64,000 bases of DNA from Azophilus sp026709365 (lineage in GTDB: Bacteria > Pseudomonadota > Gammaproteobacteria > Pseudomonadales > Azotimanducaceae). Of the stretch, positions 34,789 through 42,756 are shown piece after piece; the first letter of the stretch is position 1; every line of letters begins with the position of its first letter. Position numbers and translations under genes: made by a program. The notes below the pieces were generated by a model that saw only the letters and a program-made list of their open reading frames with translations, was not told the DNA's origin and did not search any database. The stretch lies in contig OZ241345.1 of assembly GCA_965200175.1 (NCBI GenBank), positions 744,001 to 808,000 on the forward strand, given 5' to 3'.

Positions 34789-34883
34789 GGAGTTTCGCGC
34801 CAGCGAAACGCCATCCGCGACCGTCAGGTCGCGCAGCCTGTGTGCGAGCTTAGAAACATTTCGAATCCGAACCGCGCAACGTT
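34789..34883 (+). repeat. two-hairpin dispersed repeat, copy A, plus partial leader
   Basis: Hairpin 1 (34789-34812) has arms GTTTCGC / GCGAAAC with one A-G mismatch near its base. Hairpin 2 is CGCGACC-GTCA-GGTCGCG (34816-34833). It is followed by a degenerate leader copy (TGTGCGAGCTTAGAAACATT, about 34840-34860) that is incomplete and merges into copy B. Confidence 0.8.
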
Positions 34884-34980
34884 AGCGGGCTCAGAAACAT
34901 CCCGGAACCTGACCCACGCGACAAGCGCGCGGAGTTTCGCGCCAGCGAAACGCCATCCGCGCCCGCTTCGCGGGCGCGCA
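34884..34980 (+). repeat. two-hairpin dispersed repeat, copy B
   Basis: A complete unit: the leader (34884-34930) has GCGGGCTCAGAAACATC and GGAACCTGACCC. Hairpin 1 (34931-34954) has arms GTTTCGC / GCGAAAC, and hairpin 2 is a perfect 9-bp stem, CGCGCCCGC-TTC-GCGGGCGCG (34958-34978). It ends seven bases before the putative panB -35 box. Confidence 0.85.
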
Positions 34981-34986
34981 TATGTG

Positions 34987-35015
34987 TTTACAAAGCCGCC
35001 TTTCCCGCCTAATCT
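34987..35015 (+). promoter_or_regulatory. putative sigma70 promoter of panB-panC-coaX
   Basis: TTTACA (34987-34992), a 17-base spacer and TAATCT (35010-35015) form a good sigma70-type promoter. Predicted transcription start is near 35022, leaving a leader of about 225 bases before panB that contains a short open frame. Confidence 0.55.
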
Positions 35016-35128
35016 TCGTTCAGGCTTCGATGCCCATGCGGGCACGGAGACCGCAGGCGCTGCCTCGGGCGGCGTCGGCAACCCCTAGCAAGCGCCAGGA
35101 CTTGATCCGCCTCGGAGGACAGGTACCC

Positions 35129-35251
35129 ATGCAACTCAATGGCAACAGCCACTCGCCAAAAAGCCTCTGGAAGTCTGGGCGCATCCGTTGCGCCGCCCTT
35201 GGCTCCCGGTCCTGGACCCTTGCTGCAGACACATCCGGGAGGACACCTTGA
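35129..35251 (+). CDS. possible 40-residue leader peptide upstream of panB
   Basis: An ATG frame with GGAGG ten bases upstream (35114-35118) encodes about 40 residues (MQLNGNSHSPKSLWKSG start). It ends at a TGA whose first base lies inside the TTG start codon of panB (TTGA overlap). Its composition is not distinctive and it has no recognised family. The clean ribosome site and the overlap suggest it is translated to couple panB expression, but it could be chance. Confidence 0.35.
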   Translation: MQLNGNSHSPKSLWKSGRIRCAALGSRSWTLAADTSGRTP

Positions 35252-36036
35252 ACACCCTTGACTTCGCGCTGCGCAAAGCCGCCAAAGACCCCATTGCCAT
35301 GGTCACCTGCTACGATTTCTGGTCGGCCCAGGTGCTGAATCGAACCGATGTCGATTGCCTGCTGGTGGGCGACAGCCTCGCCATGGTCATGCACGGCTTC
35401 GACAGCACCGTGCAGGCCACGGTGGATATGATGGCGCTGCACGCCGCCGCGGTGCGGCGGGGTGCGCCGGACAAGTACATCGTCGGCGACATGCCGTTCC
35501 TGTCCATGCGCCGGGGCAAGGGCTTTGCCATGGACTCGGTGCAGGCGCTCATGCAGACCGGCGTCAACGCCATCAAGGTGGAGGGCGAGGTGGGCCAGGC
35601 GGAGTTGACGGCCCACATCGTCGAGTCCGGGGTGCCGGTGATGGGGCATCTGGGCTTGACGCCCCAATCCGTGCAAGCCTTCGGCGGGCACAGGGTGCAG
35701 GGCCGCAACGAGGGCCAAGCCGGGCGGATACTCGACTCCGCCCGCAAGCTGGAGGCCGCCGGCTGCTTTGCGTTGGTGCTCGAGTGCGTGCCCCGGCATC
35801 TGGCGCGGCGCATCACGGAGGAGCTGTCCATCCCCACCATCGGCATCGGCGCAGGGCCCGACACCGACGGCCAAGTGCTCGTGCTGCAGGACATGCTGGG
35901 CATGAACCCCGATTTCAAGCCGCGCTTTTTGCGCCACTACGCCGATGGGCGCGGGCTGATACGCGATGCCGTTGAGCGTTTCGCGGAGGACACCCGAAGC
36001 GGCGCCTTCCCGGCTGTGGCGGAGTGTTACGGATGA
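35248..36036 (+). CDS. panB: 3-methyl-2-oxobutanoate hydroxymethyltransferase PanB
   Basis: PanB makes ketopantoate from 2-oxoisovalerate with methylene-tetrahydrofolate, the first step to pantothenate. The 262-residue product contains MVTCYDFWSAQ, DCLLVGDSLAMVMHGF, VVGDMPF-like IVGDMPFLS, KVEGE, MGHLGLTPQ and IGIGAGPDTDGQVLVLQD. The conserved start NTLDFALRKA has no ATG nearby. The TTG at 35248 is preceded by GGGAGG at 35238-35243, so TTG is the likely start. First gene of a panB-panC-coaX operon. Confidence 0.94.
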   Translation: MNTLDFALRKAAKDPIAMVTCYDFWSAQVLNRTDVDCLLVGDSLAMVMHGFDSTVQATVDMMALHAAAVRRGAPDKYIVGDMPFLSMRRGKGFAMDSVQALMQTGVNAIKVEGEVGQAELTAHIVESGVPVMGHLGLTPQSVQAFGGHRVQGRNEGQAGRILDSARKLEAAGCFALVLECVPRHLARRITEELSIPTIGIGAGPDTDGQVLVLQDMLGMNPDFKPRFLRHYADGRGLIRDAVERFAEDTRSGAFPAVAECYG

Positions 36037-36118
36037 GAGCCTTCGGCTTGTTCCCCGACAGGTCGATGCCGACGCTCAGGGGGCCACTCGTTCGCCTCGG
36101 GACCTTCTGCCCGTGTCC

Positions 36119-36928
36119 GTGAAAGTGCTGCGCGGCATTGACGAGTGGCGGCGGTTCCGGGCCACGCTCGCGGGCAGCCTCGGCTTCGTGCCCACGTTGG
36201 GCGGATTGCATGAGGGCCACGCCGCGCTGATCCAGCGGGCCGCCGCCGACAACGACCAGGCCGTGGTGAGCCTGTTCCTGAACCCCGCCCAGTTCGACGA
36301 TCCTCAGGATCTAGCCAGCTATCCGGCCAGCCTTGAGGACGATCTGGCCTATGCCGAAGCGCAGGGCGCTGGCGCCGTGCTGGCCCCGAACCGGGAGGCG
36401 ATCTACGCCGATGGCTTTCGCTTCAAGGTGGAGGAATCGCCGCTCAGCCGCGAACTCTGCGGCGCCCACCGGCCCGGCCACTTCAGCGGCGTCCTGACGG
36501 TGGTGCTGAAGCTCCTGAACCTCGTCAAGCCCGACCGCGCCTACTTTGGCGAAAAGGACTACCAGCAGCTTGAACTCATCCGCGGCATGGCGCAGGCTTT
36601 CTTCATCGAGGCGGAGATCGTGGCCTGCCCAACGGTTCGCGATGCCTACGGCTTGGCCCTGAGCTCGCGCAACGTCCGGCTCGACGCCGCAGGCCGGGCG
36701 CTGGCGCCGCGCCTGCGCGAGGCTTTGACCGCCCCCGGCTCCGATGGCCACGTGGCCGATGCCCTTTCCCGCTTGGGCTTCGACGTGGACTACGTGGCCA
36801 CCCGCTTCGGCCGCCGGCTGGCTGCGGCGAGCGTCGGCAGCGGGGAGGCCAAGGTGCGCCTGATCGACAACATCCCGCTGGGGCAGGTTCGCGCCGCCGG
36901 CGACGCAAACGGAGAAATACCAGCATGA
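36119..36928 (+). CDS. panC: pantothenate synthetase PanC
   Basis: PanC ligates pantoate and beta-alanine using ATP. The 269-residue product has VPTLGGLHEGHAAL with the HIGH-type nucleotide motif, SLFLNPAQFDDPQDLASYP, HRPGHFSGVLTVVLKLLNLV, FGEKDYQQLELIR and LSSRNVRL near the KMSKS-like region. There is no ATG at the family start; GTG 36119 gives the usual start (VKVLRGIDEWR), while GTG 36113 has slightly better spacing to a weak GGGAC. It lies 82 bases after panB and overlaps coaX by ATGA. Confidence 0.94.
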   Translation: MKVLRGIDEWRRFRATLAGSLGFVPTLGGLHEGHAALIQRAAADNDQAVVSLFLNPAQFDDPQDLASYPASLEDDLAYAEAQGAGAVLAPNREAIYADGFRFKVEESPLSRELCGAHRPGHFSGVLTVVLKLLNLVKPDRAYFGEKDYQQLELIRGMAQAFFIEAEIVACPTVRDAYGLALSSRNVRLDAAGRALAPRLREALTAPGSDGHVADALSRLGFDVDYVATRFGRRLAAASVGSGEAKVRLIDNIPLGQVRAAGDANGEIPA

Positions 36929-37695
36929 TTCTGGCCCTCGACGTCGGCAACAGCCAGATTTACTGCGGCGTCTTTGACGACGGCAAGTTGGTGGTGCAGT
37001 TTCGCCGCACCTCCACGGTGCGGGGCTCATCGGACGAACTTGGCGTCTTCCTGCGGGCGGCGTTGCGGGAGAACGGCATCGACCCCAACAACGTTGCCCA
37101 AATCACCGCCTGTTCGGTGGTGCCGGACATCAACTACTCCCTGCGCGCCTGCTGCCAGAAGTACTTCAACATCGAGCCCCTGATCCTGCGCCCCGGCATC
37201 AGGACCGGCCTCAAGATTGGCTACAAGGATGCCAAGGAGGTCGGCGCCGACCGCATTGCCGACGCCATGGGCGCGATCAAGCTATTCCCGGACCGCAACC
37301 TGATCGTCATCGACTTCGGCACCGCCACCACCGTGTGCGCCGTCACCCGCAACCGGGAATTCCTCGGCGGCAACATCGTCCCTGGCCTGCGGCTGGCCAT
37401 GGACGCCTTGGAATCCAAGACCGCGCAATTGCCGTCGGTGGAGATCAAGCCGGTGCGCTCATCGATCGGACGCACCACCGTGGAGAGCATTCAAAGCGGC
37501 CTGTACTGGAGCAACGTGGGCATGGTGAAGGAGCTGGTGCGGCGGATCAGCGATGAGACGTTCAGCGACGATCCCCCCTTGGTGGTCGCCACCGGCGGCT
37601 TCTGCCAACTGTTCAATCGCGAAAAGCTGTTCGATCGGGTGGTGCCCGATCTCATCCTGATCGGCCTGCTCGAGGCGTTGCGGCTGAACGCCTGA
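36925..37695 (+). CDS. coaX: type III pantothenate kinase CoaX
   Basis: CoaX phosphorylates pantothenate, the first step of CoA synthesis from it. It replaces type I CoaA and is feedback-insensitive in many bacteria. The 256-residue product has the ASKHA phosphate motif ALDVGNSQIYCGVF at the N-terminus, ADRIADAMGA, VIDFGTATTVC and GGNIVPGLRLAMDAL. The ATG overlaps the panC stop. Together panB, panC and coaX cover three consecutive steps from ketoisovalerate to phosphopantothenate, apart from the ketopantoate reductase step. Confidence 0.95.
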   Translation: MILALDVGNSQIYCGVFDDGKLVVQFRRTSTVRGSSDELGVFLRAALRENGIDPNNVAQITACSVVPDINYSLRACCQKYFNIEPLILRPGIRTGLKIGYKDAKEVGADRIADAMGAIKLFPDRNLIVIDFGTATTVCAVTRNREFLGGNIVPGLRLAMDALESKTAQLPSVEIKPVRSSIGRTTVESIQSGLYWSNVGMVKELVRRISDETFSDDPPLVVATGGFCQLFNREKLFDRVVPDLILIGLLEALRLNA

Positions 37696-37728
37696 GGTTC
37701 CGCTTAAGCACCGGACGGATTGCTGCGA

Positions 37729-37754
37729 CGCCTTGGCCCAGCGGCGCCAAGGCG
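37729..37754 (+). terminator. hairpin after coaX
   Basis: CGCCTTGG (37729-37736) and CCAAGGCG (37747-37754) form a perfect 8-bp stem 33 bases after the coaX stop. It has no T-run, so it may be a weak terminator or 3'-end stabiliser. The rest of the spacer to 37876 shows nothing recognisable. Confidence 0.35.
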
Positions 37755-37876
37755 CGCGCAATCCCGCATCGGGGCGCCGACCAATCATCGGTACACTTTG
37801 TTGAGCCGATGAACTAGCATCGGCACCGTTTCGCGGCCTGCGCCGCCCCATTTCACAAGCATCGCCGGAGGCACTC

Positions 37877-38056
37877 GTGCCGCAAGGGCCGCGACGGAAG
37901 TTTTTCCTCCGCCAAGACAAGATCATGACCTGCGGCGAAAGCGGCTACGGCTTGGGGGCGCTGCCGGCCGGCAACGGCATTTGCCTGCCAGTGCCCCCAA
38001 GACCCCGGGCGTCGAAGTCCGGCAGCCCATCCAGAGCGGACGTTCCAGGGAACTGA
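37877..38056 (+). CDS. possible 59-residue small protein
   Basis: A GTG frame with GGAGG five bases upstream (37867-37871) encodes about 59 residues: PQGPRRKFFLRQDKIMTCGE, then a Gly/Pro/Ser-rich remainder. It stops four bases before the flavin monooxygenase ATG. The ribosome site and tight spacing are suggestive, but the sequence belongs to no family I know and has no domain. It may be a non-coding leader. Confidence 0.3.
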   Translation: MPQGPRRKFFLRQDKIMTCGESGYGLGALPAGNGICLPVPPRPRASKSGSPSRADVPGN

Positions 38057-38060
38057 CCCC

Positions 38061-38972
38061 ATGCACCTTGGCCTGACGCCCTGGAACTTCAACGACCCCT
38101 CGGCCCAGTCCCTGGTTCGGCAGGCGCAAATCGGCGAATCCCTGGGCTACCAATCGTTCTGGCTGCCGGAAAGCCATTTCACGGCCGGCGCCCTGCCGGA
38201 CCCCCTCATGCTGCTGGCGGCGGTGGCGGCAGGCACCCGGACCATTCAACTCGCCACCACCTCCTACCTGCTGCCGATGCGCAATCCGCTGCTGGCCGCC
38301 GAGCAGGTGGCGGTGCTCGACCAGCTCTCCGCAGGGCGCGTGCTGCTCGGCGTCGGGCGCGGCTATGCGCCCGCCATGCTGCGCGCCTTCGACGTGGCGC
38401 CGCGGGAAAAGCGGGCGCGTTTCGAGGCCAACCTCGACGTCATGATGCGGGCGTGGGCCGGGGAGCCCATCGCCGCGGAGGGCGCCGACGAGCCGCTGCG
38501 GCTCGACCCGCTGCCGGTCCAGCAGCCGCATCCGCCGGTCTGGGTGGCCGCCTTCGGGCCAAAGGCCTTGGCTCAGGCGGGACGCCTGGGCTTGCCCTAC
38601 TTGGCATCGCCGATGGAGACGCTCGGCAGCCTGCAGGCCAACTACCGGGCCCACGGGCGGGCGGCGGCCGAAGCGGGCCACGGCGATTTGGCCGTTCGGC
38701 CCATCATGCGCACGGTGTTCATCGGCCGCAGCCGCCGGGAGGTGGAGGCGGTCAGGCAAGGCCTCGCCGATGCGGGCTGGCCGCGGCGGGACGACGGCGC
38801 TGAGGTGGAGGACTGGGCGTTGGTGGGCGACCGGGGCCAAGTGGCGGCAAAGCTCGCTGAGTACCGGGAAGGGCTCGGCGCCAGCCACATCGTCGTCACC
38901 CGCTTGCGCATCGGCGGCATTGCCGAGCAGCGTCTGATGGCGTCCATCGCCGATGTCGCGGAACTGTTTTGA
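38061..38972 (+). CDS. LLM-class flavin-dependent oxidoreductase
   Basis: This 303-residue protein is a luciferase-like monooxygenase of the bacterial luciferase/F420-type superfamily, with a TIM-barrel pattern: GESLGYQSFWLPESHF, IQLATTSYLLPMRNPLLAAEQVAVLDQLSAGR split across strands 3-4, GVGRGYAP, and a C-terminal SHIVVTRLRIGG. Members use FMNH2 or F420 to oxidise or reduce diverse substrates, so the reaction is unknown. The queuosine transporter gene begins on its last stop base, indicating co-transcription. Confidence 0.88.
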   Translation: MHLGLTPWNFNDPSAQSLVRQAQIGESLGYQSFWLPESHFTAGALPDPLMLLAAVAAGTRTIQLATTSYLLPMRNPLLAAEQVAVLDQLSAGRVLLGVGRGYAPAMLRAFDVAPREKRARFEANLDVMMRAWAGEPIAAEGADEPLRLDPLPVQQPHPPVWVAAFGPKALAQAGRLGLPYLASPMETLGSLQANYRAHGRAAAEAGHGDLAVRPIMRTVFIGRSRREVEAVRQGLADAGWPRRDDGAEVEDWALVGDRGQVAAKLAEYREGLGASHIVVTRLRIGGIAEQRLMASIADVAELF

Positions 38973-39781
38973 TGCAGGCGACCCCATCCGGCGATCAGGG
39001 GAATCCGCCGGCCGCAGCGTTGATGGCTGAACCCAACTTCGAAAAGCGGCGCCAGCGGGTCTATCTGATTCTCTCCGGCGTGTTTCTCGGCACCTTGGCG
39101 CTGCTGAACGTGCTCGGCATCAGCCGCTTCCTTGACCTGTCCTTTGAACTGTTCGGCATCAACGTCCCGGTGGTGGTGGCCATCGGCGTTCTGCCCTACC
39201 CCGTCACCTTCCTGTGTACCGACCTGATCAGCGAGCTGTTCGGCGAAAAGAAGGCGCGCGACATGGTTTGGGTGGGCCTGCTGCTCAATGGCTGGGTGGT
39301 GTTCCTGCTTTGGCTCGGCGGCGTGCTGCCCGGCTTCGAGCCGATCGACCCCGCCACTGGGCTGCCCCAAACTGACGCCGCCGGACGGCTGCCGGTGTTC
39401 TTTGAAGTGCGCCAGCTCGCCTTCGGCGCGGTGGCGGCCTCCATGATCGCCTACCTGGCCGCCCAATTCTGCGACGTGCGCCTGTTTCACTTCTGGAAGA
39501 GGCTCACTGGCGGACGCCACCTGTGGCTGCGCAACAACGCCTCCACGATGACCAGCCAGATGCTGGACACCACAGCCGTGATCCTCATCACCCACTTCTA
39601 CGCCCACGCGCTGCCCATTGACGAAGCCGCGCCCTTGGCGCCGCAGTTGCTGACGTTCATCCTCTCCGGATACGTCTTCAAGCTGCTGGTGGCGGCGGTC
39701 GATACCGGCCCGGTGTACTTGCTGGTTCGTTGGCTGCGGCCCTACTTGGGCCTGAAGGGCACCGAGGAGGCGACCGGGTAG
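38972..39781 (+). CDS. yhhQ: queuosine precursor transporter
   Basis: A 269-residue inner-membrane protein with about six helices of the YhhQ/VUT1 family, which imports queuosine precursors such as preQ0/preQ1 for tRNA modification. Characteristic segments are VLPYPVTFLCTDLISELFGEKKARDMVW (conserved PxTFxxTDxxxExxG core) and the late DTTAVILITHFYA. An insert with GLPQTDAAGRLPVFFEVRQL lies between helices 3 and 4. Start ATG overlaps the stop of the flavin monooxygenase (TGATG). Confidence 0.88.
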   Translation: MQATPSGDQGNPPAAALMAEPNFEKRRQRVYLILSGVFLGTLALLNVLGISRFLDLSFELFGINVPVVVAIGVLPYPVTFLCTDLISELFGEKKARDMVWVGLLLNGWVVFLLWLGGVLPGFEPIDPATGLPQTDAAGRLPVFFEVRQLAFGAVAASMIAYLAAQFCDVRLFHFWKRLTGGRHLWLRNNASTMTSQMLDTTAVILITHFYAHALPIDEAAPLAPQLLTFILSGYVFKLLVAAVDTGPVYLLVRWLRPYLGLKGTEEATG

Positions 39782-39786
39782 GCTGG

Positions 39787-40482
39787 CTAACGCTCCACCT
39801 GGCCGAGGTTGGCGTGCAGCACCGAGCCGTTGACGACCGGGCTTTGCGCCGCCCATAGCAGGGTGTCGGCGATTTCGGAGGGCTCGATGAGCCGACCGTA
39901 GGCGGACAGGCCGCGCACCGCGTCCATGGCCTGCTCCGGCACATGGGCGCGCAGCATCTCCGTGTCGGTGAAGCCGGGGCAGATGCAGGCGGTGTGGACG
40001 CCCCGGCCAGCCAAGTCCTGGCAAGTGGCCCGCATCATGCCGACCAGCGCGTGCTTGGTGACCACATAGGAAAAGCTGTTCGGCACCGCCTTCTCGGCCA
40101 GCGTCGAGCCGACGTAAAGTATCGAGGAGCCGGGCGGCAGGCGCGGAATGACGAAGCGGTTCAACGTGTTGGGCGCCGCCAGGTTGACCTCCATCACGGC
40201 GCGCAACTGATCGCTTGGCGTATCGGCGGCGCTGTCGTTCACCAGCCGCGAGGCGTTGTGGATGACCGACACCGCATCGGCGCCGGCCAAGGCTTCGCCA
40301 AGCCGTTCGCTCAGCGCGTCAAGAAAGTTCGCATCCGACAGGTCGCCCGGCAGGTGGTTGACCGACGGCAGGGGACAGGGACGGCGGGAGATGCCGGTCA
40401 CGGCGTAGCCGGCGGCGGCGAAGCGCCGCGCCGTCGCGAGACCGATGCCGGCGCTTGCGCCGGTGATGAGCAGTGTTTTCAT
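39787..40482 (-). CDS. short-chain dehydrogenase/reductase
   Basis: A classical 231-residue SDR: NAD(P)-binding TGASAGIG near residue 7, HNAS in place of NNAG, the catalytic serine in ILYVGSTLAEKA, the YxxxK motif in SYVVTKHAL, and PGFTDTEM after it. Substrate unknown; some distant resemblance to benzil or sepiapterin reductase-like SDRs. It is convergent with yhhQ, with only five bases between stops, and divergent from the ribosomal promoter. Confidence 0.88.
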   Translation of the reverse strand: MKTLLITGASAGIGLATARRFAAAGYAVTGISRRPCPLPSVNHLPGDLSDANFLDALSERLGEALAGADAVSVIHNASRLVNDSAADTPSDQLRAVMEVNLAAPNTLNRFVIPRLPPGSSILYVGSTLAEKAVPNSFSYVVTKHALVGMMRATCQDLAGRGVHTACICPGFTDTEMLRAHVPEQAMDAVRGLSAYGRLIEPSEIADTLLWAAQSPVVNGSVLHANLGQVER

Positions 40483-40505
40483 GGGCGCCTAACATAACTT
40501 GAATG

Positions 40506-40525
40506 ACTCGAAATTACTCGAAATT
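40506..40525 (+). repeat. two direct 10-bp repeats upstream of the S10 promoter
   Basis: ACTCGAAATT occurs twice in direct succession (40506-40525), just upstream of the -35 box of the ribosomal promoter and between divergent genes. It could serve as a UP-like A+T-rich element or an operator. No known consensus was matched. Confidence 0.45.
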
Positions 40526-40530
40526 AGCGG

Positions 40531-40559
40531 TTGCGGGACGCCGAGCGGCTCTGTATAGT
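40531..40559 (+). promoter_or_regulatory. sigma70 promoter of the S10 operon
   Basis: TTGCGG (40531-40536), a 17-base spacer and TATAGT (40554-40559) make a strong promoter placed about 98 bases before rpsJ. Transcription would begin near 40566, so the leader includes the hairpin with T-run described next. Confidence 0.75.
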
Positions 40560-40607
40560 TCGCCGTCCCGATTTCGGGGGTTCTTTAACAGGAGAGGTGC
40601 TCTGGCC

Positions 40608-40634
40608 AGCCCGAGTGCGGGTCGGGGCTTTTTT
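40608..40634 (+). terminator. attenuator-like terminator hairpin in the S10 leader
   Basis: AGCCCGA (40608-40614) pairs with TCGGGGCT (40622-40629) with one bulged G, followed directly by T6 (40629-40634). It lies between promoter and rpsJ, 22 bases before the GTG. In E. coli L4 controls the S10 operon through an attenuator at this position; the same role here is inferred from location and structure. Confidence 0.65.
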
Positions 40635-40656
40635 GCCGCGTTTTGGAGGTCGTTCG

Positions 40657-40968
40657 GTGCCCAACCAACGCATCCGCATTCGCTTAAGGGCGTTTGACCA
40701 CAAGCTGATAGACGTATCGACCCAAGAAATCGTCGATACCGCAAAGCGCACCGGAGCGCAGGTTCGCGGGCCCATACCCTTGCCCACGCGGAAGGAGCGA
40801 TTCACCGTGCTGATATCGCCGCATGTCAACAAGGATGCCCGCGACCAGTACGAAATTCGAACGCACAAGCGTCTCCTGGACATCATTGAACCCACCGAGA
40901 AGACCGTCGATGCGCTGATGAGGCTTGATTTGGCGGCCGGGGTTGAGGTGCAGATCAGTTTGAATTGA
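40657..40968 (+). CDS. rpsJ: 30S ribosomal protein S10
   Basis: S10 (103 residues, same length as E. coli) is part of the 30S head and, as NusE, of transcription antitermination complexes. NQRIRIRLRAFDHKLID at the start and the core RGPIPLPTRKERFTVLISP are near-invariant. GTG 40657 is chosen because it fits the family start and has GGAGG nine bases upstream (40645-40649). First gene of the S10 operon. The 235-base gap to rplC is unusual and contains an intrinsic terminator. Confidence 0.97.
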   Translation: MPNQRIRIRLRAFDHKLIDVSTQEIVDTAKRTGAQVRGPIPLPTRKERFTVLISPHVNKDARDQYEIRTHKRLLDIIEPTEKTVDALMRLDLAAGVEVQISLN

Positions 40969-40970
40969 TG

Positions 40971-41004
40971 AAAACGCCGCGCCGCCACTGGCCGGCGTTT
41001 TTTT
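40971..41004 (+). terminator. intrinsic terminator between rpsJ and rplC
   Basis: AAAACGCCG (40971-40979) pairs with CGGCGTTTT at 40993-41001, followed by T-rich sequence with seven consecutive Ts (40998-41004). It starts two bases after the rpsJ stop. It should reduce or regulate read-through into the remaining 27 genes, or the downstream genes have their own promoter in 41005-41203, where I could not find a convincing one. Confidence 0.7.
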
Positions 41005-41203
41005 ACGCGCCGGGGTTGCTCCCCCAGCGCAAGGCCCCTTCGGGGGCTCGAAGCGCCCCCATGGGCGACTGGGCCCCGATTGCAGGGCCGGTGAACGGCG
41101 TGCCTTCCGCTCAACGCAGCAAGCGGAGCGGCAGGCCGCTTTGGGCTTGAAAGGCGCCCAGCTCCCCACAGGCTTGGGGGCGGGCCGGAACCAGGATCGA
41201 CGC

Positions 41204-41851
41204 ATGGCCATTGGCTTGATCGGCAGGAAGTGCGGCATGACTCGGGTGTTCACCGACGAGGGCGCGTCCGTGCCCGTCACGGTTATTGAAGTCGAACCCA
41301 ATCGGGTCATCCAGGTTAAAACGCCCGAAGCCGACGGCTACGCCGCCGTTCAGGTCACCGCGGGCGACGGTCGGCGCAATCGCGTCACCCGCCCCATGGC
41401 CGGGCATTTTGCCAAGGCCGGCGCCGGGCTCGGCCGGGGGCTGTGGGAATTCCGGTTGGACCGCATTGACGAAGCGCTGGTTCCCGGCGCCGAGTTCGGC
41501 GTCGAGGTCTTCGAGGCCGGGCAACGGGTGGACGTGCGCGGCACCTCCAAGGGCAAGGGCTTTGCTGGCACCATCAAGCGATGGAACTTCCGCGGCCAGG
41601 ACGCCAGCCACGGCAACTCGATCTCCCACCGGGCGCCGGGCTCCATCGGCCAGTGCCAAACGCCCGGCCGCGTGTTCAAGGGCAAAAAGATGGCCGGTCA
41701 GCTCGGCAACGTCCGCATGACCACCCAAAACCTCGAGGTGGTGCGCGTTGACAAGGAGCGCAACCTGCTGTTGGTCAAGGGTTCGGTGCCGGGGCCTGCC
41801 GGCGGCGACGTGCAGATTCGTCCGGCCGTCAAAGCGGTGGCCGTATCATGA
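41204..41851 (+). CDS. rplC: 50S ribosomal protein L3
   Basis: L3 (215 residues) is an early-assembly protein whose loop reaches towards the peptidyl transferase centre. Conserved features are GLIGRKCGMTRVF, DVRGTSKGKGFAG, HGNSISHRAPGSIGQ with the glutamine methylated in E. coli, and TPGRVFKGKKMAG. ATG 41204 fits the family start. rplD overlaps its stop by ATGA. Confidence 0.97.
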   Translation: MAIGLIGRKCGMTRVFTDEGASVPVTVIEVEPNRVIQVKTPEADGYAAVQVTAGDGRRNRVTRPMAGHFAKAGAGLGRGLWEFRLDRIDEALVPGAEFGVEVFEAGQRVDVRGTSKGKGFAGTIKRWNFRGQDASHGNSISHRAPGSIGQCQTPGRVFKGKKMAGQLGNVRMTTQNLEVVRVDKERNLLLVKGSVPGPAGGDVQIRPAVKAVAVS

Positions 41852-42459
41852 AGGTCGCCCTGCAAGCCGGCGGCAGCGTGGAGCTGTCCGAAGCGGCCTT
41901 TGGCCGCGAATTCAACGAGGCCCTGGTGCATCAGGTGGTCAACGCCTACCAAGCCGGTGGCCGACAGGGCTCGAGAGCGCACAAGTCCCGTTCACAAAGG
42001 CGCGGCGGCGGTCGCAAGCCCTGGCGGCAGAAAGGCACCGGGCGAGCGCGGGCCGGCAGCATCCGCAGCCCCATTTGGCGTGGTGGCGGCGTCACCTTTG
42101 CGGCCAAGCCGCAGGACCATTCACAAAAGGTCAATCGCAAGATGTATCAGGGCGCGGTGCGCTGCATTGTGTCCGAGCTGATTCGCCAAGACCGCCTCAT
42201 CGCCCTCGACGCCTTTTCCGTTGACGCCCCCAAGACCCGCACCCTGCTCGACAAGCTCGCCGCCCTCGACCCCAAGCCGGATGGAAAGCTGCTGATCGTC
42301 GCCGACGGCGTGGACCGCAACCTCGAACTCGCGGCCCGCAACCTGCGCGACGTTGCCGTTCGCGACGCTGCCGGCATCGACCCGTTGAGCTTGGTGAGCT
42401 TTGATCAGGTGCTGATGACCGTCGGCGCGCTGAAGAGGCTTGAGGAGGCGCTGGCGTGA
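41848..42459 (+). CDS. rplD: 50S ribosomal protein L4
   Basis: L4 (203 residues) lines the exit tunnel through its long loop (QGSRAHKSRSQRRGGGRKPW, KGTGRARAGSIRSPIWRGGG) and in E. coli represses the S10 operon by attenuation and translation control. The hairpin-T run in the leader upstream of rpsJ makes the same autoregulation plausible here. It overlaps rplC and rplW by ATGA and GTGA, so translation is coupled. Confidence 0.97.
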   Translation: MKVALQAGGSVELSEAAFGREFNEALVHQVVNAYQAGGRQGSRAHKSRSQRRGGGRKPWRQKGTGRARAGSIRSPIWRGGGVTFAAKPQDHSQKVNRKMYQGAVRCIVSELIRQDRLIALDAFSVDAPKTRTLLDKLAALDPKPDGKLLIVADGVDRNLELAARNLRDVAVRDAAGIDPLSLVSFDQVLMTVGALKRLEEALA

Positions 42460-42752
42460 ACGAGGAGCGCATCTACATCGTGCTGGATGAGCCGCACATA
42501 TCGGAAAAGGTCACCAATCTCGGCGATTCCAGCAACCAATACGCCTTCAAGGTGGCCAAGGACGCCACCAAGGCGGAGGTCAAGGAGGCGGTGGAGCAGC
42601 TGTTCGGCGTGGAGGTGCTCAACGTGACCACCCTCAACGTGCGCGGCAAGGTCAAGCGCAATCGGTACGGCACGGTTCGCAGGAAGAACTGGAAGAAGGC
42701 CTACGTTCGCATCGCGGCCGGCCAGGAACTCGACACGATGGCAACGGAGTAG
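42456..42752 (+). CDS. rplW: 50S ribosomal protein L23
   Basis: L23 (98 residues) sits at the tunnel exit and docks trigger factor and SRP. The sequence has EPHISEKVTNLGDSSNQYAF, the basic loop VNTLNVRGKVKR-like NVTTLNVRGKVKRNRYG, and the final YVRIAAGQELDTMATE. GTG start overlaps the rplD stop. The gap to rplB is four bases. Confidence 0.96.
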   Translation: MNEERIYIVLDEPHISEKVTNLGDSSNQYAFKVAKDATKAEVKEAVEQLFGVEVLNVTTLNVRGKVKRNRYGTVRRKNWKKAYVRIAAGQELDTMATE

Positions 42753-42756
42753 CGCG

